A stretch of DNA of 64,000 nucleotides from Cephalopachus bancanus (lineage: Eukaryota; Chordata; Mammalia; Primates; Tarsiidae). Made by a program: the position numbers and the translations under genes. The notes under the pieces are model-generated. The model did not search any database. It was not told the DNA's origin and saw only the letters and a list, made by a program, of their open reading frames with translations. The stretch's first letter is position 1; the number at the start of each line of letters is the position of its first letter. Where the stretch lies: contig JAPVLO010000404.1 in assembly GCA_027257055.1 (NCBI GenBank), positions 248,001-312,000 of the forward strand. The letters are read 5' to 3'. Of this stretch, positions 22,641 through 45,881 are shown in pieces.

Positions 22641-23620
22641 TCCGCGAGCTGCCGGGGAGTTCTGGATCTTCTGGGGCAAGGCTCCGAGCGGCGGGGCGGG
22701 ATCGGGAATGGCGTGGACGGGACTCTGAGTGACGGGGATCAGAACCAATAGGAATGGGGTTCTGCAAGCTGGGGGCGGAGTTATGGCCCGACAGGGGCGG
22801 GGCTTTGAGTGGCAAGGATCAGACCTGTAGGGGCGGGCTTAAAGCCTGCAAGGCGGGACTCTGCGAACTGGGGTCGGAGTTCTGGAGCTTCAAGGGGCGA
22901 GGCTCCGAGCGGCCGGGCGGGATTGGGATTGGCGAGGACGGGACTCAGAGTGACGGGAATTAGGACCAATAGAGACGGGGTTCTGCAAACTGGGGCGGAG
23001 TTCTGGAGCTTCGGGGGCGGGGCTCCGAGTGAACAAGGCGGGATTGGGAACAGCGTGGACGGGGCTCTGAGTGACGGGAATCTAACGAGATTCTGCAAGC
23101 TGGGGGCGGACGTCTGGACCGACAGGGGCGGGATCCTGAGTGGAAGGAGTAGCTCGGGACCAGCATGGGCGGGGCTTCGAGTGGAGAGGATCAGGCCCAG
23201 AAAGGGCAGGCTTGGTGCCTGCAGGGTGGGGTTCTGCGAGCCGGGGGCGGAGTTATGGACTGGAGGGGGCGGGGCTCTGCGTGGCAAGGGTAGCCTCCGG
23301 ATCAGCATGGACCGGGTTTTGAGTGGATCAGACCCAGTAGGGACGGGCTTAATGCCTGCAGGGTGGGGCTCTGCGAGCCAGGAACCGAGTTCGGGGCCGG
23401 CAACGCGGGGCTCTGCGTGGCAGGGCTAGGCTCTCGGGCTCAGCATGGGCTGGGTTTGAGTGGATCAGACCCAGTCGGGGCGGGCTTAGTGCCTGCAGGG
23501 TGGGGCTCTGCGAGTCGGGGACGGAGTTCTGGACCGGCGGGGCGGAGCTGGGTGCGAACCGGGGACGGGGTTCTGAACCGTCGGGGGCGGGGCTGTGCGA
23601 GCCGGGGACGGGCTTGGATC
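22641..23620 (+). repeat. Imperfect GC-rich minisatellite in the promoter
   Basis: About nine degenerate units, each marked by a word like tctgcgagctgggggcggag. Unit marks are at 22641, 22761, 22860, 22982, 23092, 23233, 23370, 23507 and 23594, giving spacings of 120, 99, 122, 110, 141, 137, 137 and 87. A second shared word, gcctgcagggtggggctctg, marks the later, more regular 137-141-bp units. Each unit brings at least one GC box. Confidence 0.85.
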
Positions 23621-23704
23621 CGCGGGGCGGCCCCGGGCCGGGCTTGGGCGGGGGCCCGGGCCGTGGAGGAAGCCGGAAGCAGCCGCGGCCCCAGCTCCGG
23701 AGAC

Positions 23705-35837
<12,133 letters not shown>

Positions 35838-36789
35838 TGCTTTCTTCTGACAGAATGCATTGAATTTCTTAGAATCCATACTTTATGTATATGTATGCAC
35901 ATGTGGCATTTTTCTCTGAAATTTACTATGCTGGATTTTTTTATACATTTATATCATGTTCACTTTGAGGACGACTTCATGAGTAAAAGTTCAGTTTTAT
36001 TCTCAGTAATAGGCCTCTGAAGTTTAGATTACATTACTCAAGTTCAACGGTGTGACTTGTTTGGGTGTTCATGTAGTCATGGTTCTCTCCGTGCTCACGA
36101 ACACAGCGCATGTCAGCCTTTGGCCTGGGAATGTGCTCGGGGAGGCAGGTAACCCTGAAGCAGGGCTTGGGTGGCCCAGGGGTAGAGGTGGCTCCCTCTC
36201 TGTGTCGTGGACCTTTGCTTCCCAAAGTGTCACCCACAGACCAAGAGCATGGGCACTTCCTAGGAGCTGTCAGAAATGCCGTCATGGAAGCCCTGCCCTG
36301 GACCCAGTGCATTCTGATGAGATCCAGTGAATCATGTGCAAGTTAAAGTTTGAGAAGCTTTGTCACAGAGGAAGAACGTCACAGCTGGCTTTCTTATCGT
36401 CCCCTGGGCTGAACGGTGTTATCTCTATGGGTGTTACCTGCTTATTTGTAAAAAATAGTCCCACTGGCCCTCATTTCACCGAGTTCAGACCCTGGTGTTG
36501 CTGAAATGTTCAAACCTGTAGTATATGGGCTGTTCCTTAAATTTATGAAAGGTGTTTTCAGAATGGGGAGATGACAGTCAAAGGGTACAAAGCCTCGGAA
36601 AGGAGCAATAAGTCGGATTTTTTTTAGGTCACTTGCATGCACAGCATGCCAAATATAGATAGTAATTGAGTACTGAACATCTCAATATTGCTAAGGGAAG
36701 AAATTTCTAATGTTCTCACCATGAAAATGTTAGATATTTGAGGTGATGGCTATGCTAATTGCCTTAATCTAATCATTCCACGTTGATTC

Positions 36790-36870
36790 GAAGTTGTAAC
36801 AGAAATCATAAACCACTTTGTACCCTGTAAATACATGCAACTATAATTTGTCAACATTTAATAAAAGTAA
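36790..36870 (+). mobile_element. Possible L1 3' tail
   Basis: accactttgtaccctgtaaa and 'caactataatttgtcaacat' followed by AATAAAA, resembling an old L1 end inside the UTR. Confidence 0.4.
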
Positions 36871-37712
36871 GTTAAAAAAGCCATCTCCCTCCAACCCCAA
36901 AAAGTGTTGTCAGGAACAGTTATGTCCTCCATCATCTGAAAGGCAGTGCAGGGGAAGAGCCCCACTGGGAAGCAGAGGAGGGAGACCTGAACTAGGCCCT
37001 GTTCTAGCAGGGGGGGAAGGATAGCCAGGCCGTGCTTGTACATTTCCTTTTATAATCTGGCGCTTCTCCCCAGCTCCTTCCCTGTCCACCCCACCCCACC
37101 CCTCAGCAGTTCTCTGCATGACTTCTCCATGGCTCCGTCTTCTTCCTCCAGAGAGATGGGAGGGAGCCAGGTAAGCAAGAGGAGGGTGACCTGCTTAACT
37201 GTATCAGCGTGGTGACACGCTGTCTTCCATGTTCTGTGGGACTTTATGTACAACTTTATGTCACCTCTAAATGAATCATTTGGGACTCCTGTCACGTTGG
37301 ATCCTGTAGTCCCAGTTTTTCTAGCTCATCTTTTTACCCAAGACCTGTTGAGAAAGGGAACTATGGGAAATAGAACCACTTGATTAGAATGCAACCAGTG
37401 GTTTTAAACTATTGTTAAAGTATGATCACTGAAGTGCATTCAAAACACTTAAACCTGGGGTCTGGGGTCTGAGTAACTAGCACGCCCCCGTATGCTGGTA
37501 TGATGCTGGGACTGGAAGGTGAAATCATTGCCCAAAGGGTTAATGTGCAACGTTATTTTTTTGCCTTATGCATGATTTTATGTTTTCAGCGTCTATGTAC
37601 ATACACAGTTGTTTACCTTGTTATTTCTGATATTTATATTAGAAAAATTATTTAGATACTTTATGATTTTAACCAGCATTTTTAATAATGACACTTACAC
37701 TTATTGTATTGT

Positions 37713-37718
37713 AATAAA
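37713..37718 (+). terminator. LEPROT: Candidate LEPROT polyadenylation signal AATAAA
   Basis: AATAAA followed by a T/GT-containing stretch (agtttttattgtaatggtg) about 40 nt on. Chosen over its rivals only by spacing. Confidence 0.4.
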
Positions 37719-37740
37719 TGTCACTTTTAACACAGAAGAA

Positions 37741-39980
37741 AAGTTTAATTTTAAAAGTTTTTATTGTAATGGTGCCTTGCTTGAAGGATAACAAAAAAGT
37801 GAGAATTTCTTGATATTTTGAAATTAGCAGTTTTGAGCAATAATCTGTCCTGCAATAGAATAATAACAGTAAGTTTTAAGGCATCATTTTGAATGTCTGG
37901 TTGGCTTGTAATAGCTTTTGTTTCTAAAATGGCAATAGTGATTAATTTATACTACATTTTGCAGAAGTGTTTTTGTTGCTTATACACATTTCAGATAACC
38001 AAGGTGGCCTTAATATGTAGCCTTAAAGCACTACCTCTTGATTGTGTTTTCAGAATGACTTAAAGTACTTGCATACAGAGTATTCAAAGGGATAGATTAT
38101 TAGATTTGCTGTGTGTCTGACAAGAGAGACATTTATTCTGCAGTGCTTAAGAATCATTTAAATAATAAACATCAGAGGGAAATATTCCCATATGTGAATG
38201 TACAGTACAAAGGCTTCATCCTTTTGATATACATGTTGGGCATTTTTTCCTTCTAATAAGTTTGTTTTTTCTCTATGTTGTAGAATATATTTGGGAATTC
38301 AAAGCGTGTTGATTACAGTCTAAAACTGATAATACACTTAAAAATTTTCCTGTAAGTAATCTTATGAAAGGATTTTAAAAATTGCATTCCAGGCAACTGG
38401 CTTCCAGGTACACAAACTTTGAAACAATTTTCCCACAGAAATGATTTTATGGTGGTTTAAACTGGTGATTGAGTTCTCAGGCCAAGCCGCCCAAGGCTGG
38501 CTTGACCCTAATATACTGACCTGTGATACTGAAGGTGCTTGCCCGAATTGGAGGTCCTGGAGACAGGGTAGCGTGAGCAGTTTGGAGGAGGGACAGTGCA
38601 ACCTTCCACCTCTGCTACTGAGAACAAGGTTTGTCTCGCTTCAATATTTGCACCCTTCTCCGCCTCCCGTGTCCTTGTGGTCCAGGTGCACACCTGGGAG
38701 TTTTACCTTACCGCCTCCTGCCCCAACTGGCAACCTTCCTCCTGGCCTCTGCCCCCTCCTCCTGAGTTCTTCATCTTACAAAGCCACCCACCTTTCTACT
38801 CCCATGAATGAGTTTTCTAAGTGCAGTTGAGATCACCTGGTGCCAAAAAGGAGGCAATCTGATGAAACCTCTTCATAGGAAGAGTTCCTGCCTGGTGATT
38901 ATCCCCCTATACCCGAAACTCATTGACATACCTGCATCAGGCAGCTACCACCCTCTGCTGCAGCTGCATTTTGAAAAAGAATGCCTGGTTCTTTAGGAGA
39001 GAACCCACTGATTCTCACAGAGAAGGGCAATGTTGCCAAGTACCATGAAAACACCTTCCCAGCATTTTATGGTAGGACAGCAATAACTGGGGACGGGGCA
39101 AGTCTTTCCCATCTCATCTCTTCCTCAGGGCGAGTTCTCCACTGGTCTTGCTTTTGCTTTTCTTCCACTTAGGAACCCACAGATTTTTCTTACCATCTTC
39201 AGGAAATCTTTACCTTTGATGTATATCTCCTTGAGGAAGACCCTTCTGGATCCTGAAATGGTTCATTATATTAATGGCATTCCTTATGCTCTCAGGGAAA
39301 TGCTTAGGTGGTGTTGCAAAAACGTGCCTTTCCTAGATTTGCAAAATTCGGATTTTGTGCCCTGATAGAACCAAACTATGAATATGCTAGCATTTTCCAA
39401 GCACGGTTCACAACTGGAAAATATTTCTGTAGTAGATGAATATTAATTGTACATTTTAATTCTTTTTTAAGCACCTTATTTGCAAACATCCCAGTGTACA
39501 ACAGATTGTGAATTTTAATCACACAAATAGCCCTGCTGCTGGGGTAGAAGAGTGGTGTAACCCCAATGTGGTGTGAAGGACCCCAGGGCCGCTCCAGGAT
39601 GCATTACACATGTAATGTGGATGAGAATGAGTGCTTCTAAAATAAAACCTGACATTTACACTTTCACAAAGGCCTTTATGTACGTTATTAAACAAAAAAG
39701 TTTGTATTTTACTTTGGGATACATAGGTTTGAAAAAGAGCCTGGCAGGTTTATGTTCCCAGTGTTTTTGTCTGGATAATCTCCATGTGAATGGGACCAGT
39801 TTTGAACCTGTGCTTCCTGGGGTGGAAGAGAAGCCAACCAGGAATGTTGTGCTGACTGGAAGGAATTCAGGCCCTAATGACAGCGTTGCTGGAGCTGACT
39901 CTCCCTGTCGTGGACGTGGAAGTTTGGAAAAGCTGTATTGGAAAACAGAAAAACAGACACTTTAAAACAAAGTGCTCTAA
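37741..39980. other. No gene supported; possible extended LEPROT 3' UTR or LEPR intron
   Basis: Repeat-poor sequence, somewhat GC-richer at 38440-38800. Short frames have no recognisable product. Alternative AATAAA words at 38164 and 39641 leave open a longer LEPROT message. Confidence 0.5.
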
Positions 39981-40273
39981 GGCCAGGTACGGTGGCTCAT
40001 GCCTGTAATCCCAGTGTTTTGGAAGACTGAGGTAGGAGGATTGCCTGAGCCCAGGGATTCTAAACCAGCTCAGGCAACTTGGTGAGACCTTGTCTCTACA
40101 ATAACAAAAAATGAGCCGGGCATGGTGTTGTTTGCTTTTAGTTCCAGTTACTTGGAAGGCTGGAGGCGGACGAATTGCCTGAGCCCTGCAGGTTGAGGCT
40201 GTGGTGGCTGTGAGTATTCCACTGCACTCCAGCCTGAGCGACAGAGTGAGACTCAGACTCAAAAACGAAAAAA
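39981..40273 (+). mobile_element. Old Alu, sense (first of a tandem pair)
   Basis: ggccaggtacggtggctcat to 'gtgagactcagactcaaaa'. Followed directly by a second Alu. Confidence 0.92.
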
Positions 40274-40561
40274 GGCTGGGTGCAGTGGCTCAACCTGTCA
40301 TCCCAGTACTTTGGGAAGCCGAGGCAAGAGGATTGCCTGAGCCCGTGGGTTCGAGACCAGACTGGGCAACTTGGTGATACCTCGTCTCTACAATAATTCA
40401 CAAAAACTAGCCGGGCGTGCATCTATAGTTCCAGCTACTTGAAAGACTGAAGTGAAAGGAACGCCTAATCCCAACAGATCGAGGCTGTGGTGGCCATGAG
40501 CGTGCCACTGCCCTCCAGCCTGGGCAACAAGAGTGAGACTGAACTCAAAAACAACAAAAAA
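40274..40561 (+). mobile_element. Alu, sense (second of a tandem pair)
   Basis: ggctgggtgcagtggctcaa to an A-rich CAAAAA tail. It lacks part of the second-monomer head (gggcgtgcatctatag). It starts in the A-tail of its neighbour, a usual landing site. Confidence 0.92.
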
Positions 40562-40710
40562 GTTCTCTGCATGTTATGAAGTCTTTTTGTGAAATGCACT
40601 AACAGAAAATAGTACTTAAGGAATGACGTCCTCATGCATGCAATATTTGGGAAAGATCCAATGTTTTACAAGTAGATTTAGAAAACTAAGTTTTAAAGAA
40701 ATGGAGCTCG

Positions 40711-40996
40711 GCCGGGCTCGGTGGCTCAGCCTGTAATCCCGCGCCTTTGGGAGGCTGAGGTGGGTGGATTGCCTGAACCCGCGGGTTTGAGACCCGCCTG
40801 GGCAGTGAGACCTCTTCTCTACAATAAATCAAAAAATCAGCCGGGCGTGGTAGTGCATGCCTGTAATTCCGGCTACTTGGAAGGCTGAGGTGGAAGGATC
40901 GCCGGAGCCCAGCAGGTCGAGGCTGCGGTGGCCGGGAGCGGCCACTGCACTCCAGTCTGGGCGACAGAGTGAGACTCCAACTCAAAAAAAAAAAAA
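40711..40996 (+). mobile_element. Alu, young subfamily, sense
   Basis: Target repeat aaatggagctcg (40699-40710, 40997-41008). Has the 5-bp deletion (gggcagtgagacc) and an A17 tail. Among the least diverged copies and a good subfamily reference. Confidence 0.96.
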
Positions 40997-41207
40997 AAAT
41001 GGAGCTCGTTATTTCTTTGTGCTGTCCAACTAAGTATAAAGTTAAACTTCTAACAGAAAAAATTTGATAATGTCAGCATAACTATAAAATGTCCATCAGA
41101 GAAAACGGTTCTCAAAGAAAATTGATTGATGACTATTTTGAAGCAGTTATTTATCTTCAGTACAAGGCATATAGGCAAAGTGGTCTTAGTTTTAAGATTG
41201 CTCATTT

Positions 41208-41358
41208 GCACTGGGTGCGGTGGCTTATGCCTGTAATTCCTGCACCTTGGGAGGCCGAGGTGGGGGGATTGCTCAAGTCCACAAGTTCAAGACCAGCCTA
41301 GGCAACATAGCGAGACGTCATCTCTACAAAAAAACAAACAAAAAACTAGCCAGATAAT
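41208..41358 (+). mobile_element. Old Alu left monomer plus linker, 3' truncated
   Basis: ctgggtgcggtggcttatgc to 'aactagccagataatggtg', then unrelated sequence. Confidence 0.85.
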
Positions 41359-41524
41359 GGTGTCGCTGCCACCACTGTGGTTCAAGACACTGTTGTGTCT
41401 AATTATTGCACTGGCCTCCCAACTGGTCTCCCTGCTTTTGCCCTTTTCTGTCTTCAGATCTCTCTCAACATAGCAGAGTGAGTCTGTGAGAGATCATGTC
41501 ACTCGGTTCTAGAGGCTCCCCTTC
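41359..41524. repeat. Unnamed old interspersed repeat
   Basis: cctcccaactggtctccctg and 'gagagatcatgtcactcggt' are words I know from dispersed mammalian repeats, but I cannot assign a family. Confidence 0.4.
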
Positions 41525-41870
41525 TCACTTCAATAACAGAAAGACAACCTGGTTAAAAAGTAGGCAAAGAATCTGAATAGACATTTCTCCAAAGCAGAAC
41601 ACCAATGGCCAGTAAGCACATGGAAATATGTTCATTATTATTCATCAGGAAAATGCAAGTCGAAACCACTATGAGGAATCACTTCACATCCACTTAGAAT
41701 AATTAGTAAAAGATAATAGCAAGTGTTGACAAGGATATGGAGAAATGGGAAACTTCATACGTTGCTGGTGGATTGTAAATCGTGTGGCCATTTTGGACAA
41801 GTTTGTTGGTTCCTCAAAATGTTAAACATTGAGTTACTGTATGACAGCAATCTCATTCTTAAATTGAGAT
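41525..41870 (+). mobile_element. Old L1 ORF2 3' fragment, sense, part 1
   Basis: agacatttctccaaagcaga, 'acaccaatggccagtaagca' and 'gaaatgggaaacttcatacg', as in the end of L1 ORF2. Split by an Alu fragment, then continued at 42091. Confidence 0.85.
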
Positions 41871-41879
41871 ACTGCACAT

Positions 41880-42090
41880 TGCACCCTTTCAAAGTGGAGA
41901 CTGGGTCCAGTGAACTACAGGCACATGCCACTATGTCCAGCTAATTTTAAAACTTTTTTATTGTTTTGTTGCTGTAGAAACGGTGTCTCACTTTGTTGAC
42001 CAGGCTGGTCTCAAACTCCTACCCTTAATGCCCTCAAGTCTCAAGTGATCCTGCTCCTTGGTTCCGGTTTCCCAAAGTACTTTGCCTCTA
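41880..42090 (-). mobile_element. Old Alu fragment, antisense, inside L1
   Basis: ggcacatgccactatgtcca to 'ctggtctcaaactcctaccc'. Heavily diverged. Confidence 0.7.
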
Positions 42091-42338
42091 TATACTCTAA
42101 AAGGATGAATTAGGCAGTATCTGAATTTCATCTCAATAAAAAAACAAACTACCAAAAAAAAGAAATAAATATCCATCAACCGATAAAATGGTACAAACTT
42201 ATGGATGATGAAATGTTTCAAATTGATTGTGGTAATGTTTGCACAACTCTGTGAGTATACTTAAAACCATTGAATTGTACACTTCAAGTGGGGGAATTTT
42301 GTGATATGTGATATTTCTCAATAAATCTGCAAAACATA
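42091..42338 (+). mobile_element. Old L1 3' end, sense, part 2
   Basis: gtttgcacaactctgtgagt, 'ttgaattgtacacttcaagt' and a terminal 'tctcaataaatctgcaaaac', the 3' UTR of ancient L1 copies. Confidence 0.85.
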
Positions 42339-42365
42339 ATGAATGAATGAATGAATGAATGAACT
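42339..42365. repeat. (AATG)n microsatellite at L1 tail
   Basis: Six AATG units following the L1 3' end. Confidence 0.9.
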
Positions 42366-42946
42366 CACTGTGTGAACTACCAAAGTCTAATACTTATTTC
42401 GAGGCTTTGTGGGAGAGTAGCTTCAGGAATCCAGCCAATACCAAAATCGTTCAAATTATGAGGTGGTGTTAATTTACCTGCATTGTCATTTTTCTAGATT
42501 TTATAATATTTGTCTTATTTCTCAGACTTTTAAAATATAAAGTGTATTTTAAAAAATCACTTCTTTTTTCTTAAGGAGTGCCTCCAAATTGTATAAGCAT
42601 TAAGGCTTAAATGAAGGACTGCTCCTGGCCATAGCAGTGATCAAAACAGACATATATACTTGCCTTATAGAACTCATATTTCAGTATGAGAAGAAAAATA
42701 AAAACTAGATAAATAAAGTATATGATATGATGGGTGCTACTGGGAGAAATATAGCGGTCCAGGGGGATCATTCGTAGAGGAGACACTGTGGTTTTAGGTA
42801 GGGTGGCCACGTAGGCTTCACTGTGAAGGAATTCAAACTTGGAAGAGCAATGTGGATTTCTAGGGGAAGAGCTAATCTTTCTCCACATTGTCTTAATTGT
42901 TTTGTATATGCTTTTTTAGAAGAGTCTGGTTATGTTGAAGAGTATA
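42366..42946. other. No recognised element
   Basis: AT-rich unique-looking sequence up to the mariner element. Confidence 0.5.
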
Positions 42947-43541
42947 CAGGGGACCCAAAAAACCTGGAATTATCTTTTGGTGGGCAGGCTCCTTGTAGCG
43001 CAGGCTTCCTCCACTAGGAAGTGTTCTAGGAACCCATTGGCATCAGTGAACCAGCCAGTGTTGTGAGAGGCTGCATTTGGCTTCAGTGAATTTTTTTTTT
43101 TTTTTTTTTTTTTTTTAGATTCTTTCAACGCGTTTGCGCATTTCATGATGGATGATTTATTAGGGCACCTGCCCACACTGCACTGAGTGTTCAGTTTTTG
43201 GCAAAAAAAACGCCATGACTCCCATGCCCCATGCTTCTTATTCGCCTGATTTCACCCTGGGCAACATTTTTTTTTTATTCCCTAGATGAAAAAAGTCCTC
43301 AGAGGGAAACGTTTTATTGACGTGAAAGAGTAGAAACAAAAAATCGCCAGAAGCACTAAAAGGCATCATAGTTGACAAGTTCAAAAACAGTTCAAAAACT
43401 GCTGTGAGCAGTGGAAAAAGCATCTCGATAGGTGTATTGCATCAAACGGAAAGTACTTTGAAGGTGACTGAAGTTTAAATATGTAAGAATACATACACAA
43501 TTGTTCATAAGTAAACTCCGAGTTTTTTGGGTCCCTCCTCA
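42947..43541 (+). mobile_element. Internally deleted mariner transposon, copy 2
   Basis: Left end CAGGGGACCCAAAAAACC and right end the complement of TGAGGAGGGACCCAAAAAAC form inverted repeats. A TA precedes it (42945-42946). The + strand keeps a degenerate transposase C terminus with CEQWKKHLDRCIASN and a YFEGD-type ending. It is the same family as 30294-30875 in the opposite orientation, sharing sequence up to the terminal repeats. A T30 run at 43089-43118 interrupts it. Confidence 0.8.
43089..43118. repeat. Poly(T) run inside the mariner
   Basis: About 30 uninterrupted T. It could be the remnant tail of an otherwise lost or extremely truncated retroposon. Confidence 0.85.
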
Positions 43542-43869
43542 GACATATTTTTTATGCTGTCAAATCATCTTCCTACTCAGCAGATCTTAGGAATACTTTT
43601 TCCCTCCAAAAATATGTGTTTTTATATTTTAAAAGATTTGCTAATTTGTTCAGAAAAAATACCAACTTCGACTTTGCTATTTAAAAGTGAACATATGTTT
43701 AAAAAGGATAATGTTGAATTATTTTTTATACTCTTTTTTTGGTTATTTCTCTCTCTTTTGCAAATTGCCTGCGTTTCTTTTAGGGTGTTTGTCTTTTTTT
43801 AATTGATTTGTGAGATTTCTTTACATACTAAGACTCTAAGCACCATCTTTCTCATATTTGCCCCCCCCA
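43542..43869. other. No recognised element
   Basis: AT-rich sequence. Part resembles L1 words (ttgtgagatttctttacata) but not enough to call. Confidence 0.4.
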
Positions 43870-44085
43870 TAATCTTATTTTAGATTCAAGGGGTACATGT
43901 GCAGGTGTGTTATGTAGCTATCTTGCGTGATGGTGAGGTTTGGACTTTTACTGAGCCCATTCCCCAGGTGATGAGCATGGTACCCAATGACTGCTTTATC
44001 ATCCCTTACCACTCTCTCTCTCTCCCCACTTTAGGAATCTCAGTGTTTGTTGTTTCCATCCTTGTGTCCATGTGTGGCAAATAGA
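43870..44085 (-). mobile_element. L1 3' UTR fragment, antisense
   Basis: gattcaaggggtacatgtgc, 'gcccattccccaggtgatga' and 'ttccatccttgtgtccatgt'. Confidence 0.75.
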
Positions 44086-44102
44086 TATATATTTATATAT
44101 CT

Positions 44103-44134
<32 letters not shown>

Positions 44135-44200
44135 TGTGTGACAAATCTTATTTTATATATACTATATATATAGTGTGCGTGTGTGACAAATCTTATTTTA
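44086..44200. repeat. (TA)n microsatellite within a local tandem duplication
   Basis: TA runs at 44110-44133 and 44155-44172 are separated by repeated copies of gtgtgacaaatcttatttta. The unit is about 45-50 bp, two to three copies. Confidence 0.8.
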
Positions 44201-44782
44201 TTCAGATAGCAGTCTGATCACACATGGTCCAACAACACTCAGATAACAAGTCAAATATCATCAGATGTTAAAGACTGGTCTTCTAACATTATAGCCAACA
44301 ATGCCACATTTGCCCATGATCTTTCTGACATAAAACTACATCCACATCTCAGTGGCCACCAAACCATTCCGCAAAGCTGCCTTAACTGTGAGCTATTTGA
44401 AGCCTCCAGTTTGAGCACTATGGATTATTTTTTTCAGGCTCTGAATAGCTCTAGGGATCTCAGCAGGTATTGGAGGAATGAGTTCAACCTTGGCACAGGA
44501 CCAAAATGTGGCCAATTGAGGCTTCGAATAAGTCATAGCAGCGTTCACCAGCGCCGGGGCTTTCTCCACAAGGTTATGGACAAATTGGGCTATGGTTCCA
44601 GGATGGAATGTCCATCACCCCCAGCAAATATATTTTTAAATCAGATAATTGACTCGCAAAAGGTAGTTCTGTGATTTTAAACTTTGCTTATGTAATTTTT
44701 CTATGTACAGAATATTCGGAGTTTTATTTAGCCAATATATTATTTTTTCCCTAAAATTCTAAATTTGTATGCATTCTTTTTT
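44201..44782. other. Unassigned segment with an 87-codon frame
   Basis: Higher complexity than its neighbours. The + frame 44411-44674 (starting MSTMDYFFQALNSSRD) has no similarity that I recognise and no visible promoter or splice context. It could be a diverged retroelement or processed pseudogene piece. Confidence 0.3.
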
Positions 44783-44875
44783 TATATTATTATAAAGATG
44801 TGAAGTACAATTCAGGGTTAGGTATACAAACATAGATTAGGCAGGTACCCTTGTTGATGAGGTATGTGCATGCAT
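44783..44875 (-). mobile_element. L1 3' UTR fragment, antisense
   Basis: gtacaattcagggttaggta and 'gcaggtacccttgttgatga', the same block as 28287-28432. Confidence 0.65.
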
Positions 44876-45284
44876 TCTTAAACAGATCTCCATTTCAAGA
44901 GTAGAATAATATATTCTCCTAGGCTTTTAAGTTCATTAAAAATACATTTACCTTTAATTCACCTAGAATTTACTTTGGTAAGCAATATGAAGCAAGAGTA
45001 TTTAATTCCAGTATCTTTAGCCAAGTATCTCTACTGGTTAATAAGTTGGTTAAATAATTTGGGTTTTTTCCCCTTTATTTCAATAGCTTTAGGTGGTAAA
45101 AATAATTTTTGGTAACATGGTGGCATTGTATAGTGGCAAAGAATGCTGGGCTTTAAGTATCCCCACCACTCTCACCTGTGTACATGAAACATGATAAGTA
45201 ATTTTTCAAATCTCCATCCCTTTCCCCCTCCCACTTCTGAGTCTCTGGTGTTCATTAAATCATTCTCTCTGCCTTTGCAGATCC

Positions 45285-45881
45285 TTAGTTTAGCTCCCAC
45301 TTATAAGTGAGAACATGTGGTGTTTGGTTTTCTGTTCCCCAAGAATGATGTTCTCCAGTTTCATCCAATTTACTACAAAAGACATGATTGCATTCTTCTT
45401 GACAGCTGAATAGTGTTGCATAGTGTATATACCATATTTTCATTATCCACTTAGCAGTTAATGGGCATGCAGGCTGATTCCACATCTTTGCAATTGTGAA
45501 TTGTGCTGTGATGAACATGTGAGTGCAGGTGTCTTTTTTATAAAGCAAATTCTGTTCCTTTGGGTGGATACCAAGTAGCCGGACTGCTAGGTCAAATGGT
45601 AAATCTACATATAGTTCTTTGAGAAATTTCCATACTGCTTTCCATAGACTTTGCACTAATTTACACTCCCACCAACAGTATATAAGTATTCCCTTTTCTT
45701 TGCATCCATGCCAGCATCTATTGTCTTTTAAAAATCTTTTATTAATGGCAATTCTGACAGGTGTAAGGTGATATCTCATTTTGGTTTTAATTTGCATTTC
45801 CCTCATAATTAGTGATGTTGAATATTTTTTCATTTGTTTGTTGGCCATTTGTATATCTTCTTTTGAGAGATATCTATTCAT
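45285..45881 (-). pseudogene. L1 ORF2 C-terminal remnant frame
   Basis: A 198-residue frame that includes [36 protein letters not shown] (a degenerate zinc-knuckle-like Cys region) and [15 protein letters not shown], as at the C terminus of L1 ORF2p. It is part of a dead element, not a host gene. Confidence 0.85.

Larger units (their letters stand above)
35838..37740 (+). other. LEPROT: LEPROT 3' untranslated region (extent inferred)
   Basis: Repeat-poor sequence after the stop, apart from a possible L1 3' tail at 36790-36870. Several polyadenylation signals could end it (36860, 37713, 38164 and 39641 all start AATAAA), so the true length may lie between 1 and 3.8 kb. Confidence 0.55.

Noticed and set aside
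45285..45881. 198-codon minus frame as a host gene
   Set aside because: It is the C-terminal part of a dead L1 ORF2, continuous with other L1 pieces on both sides.
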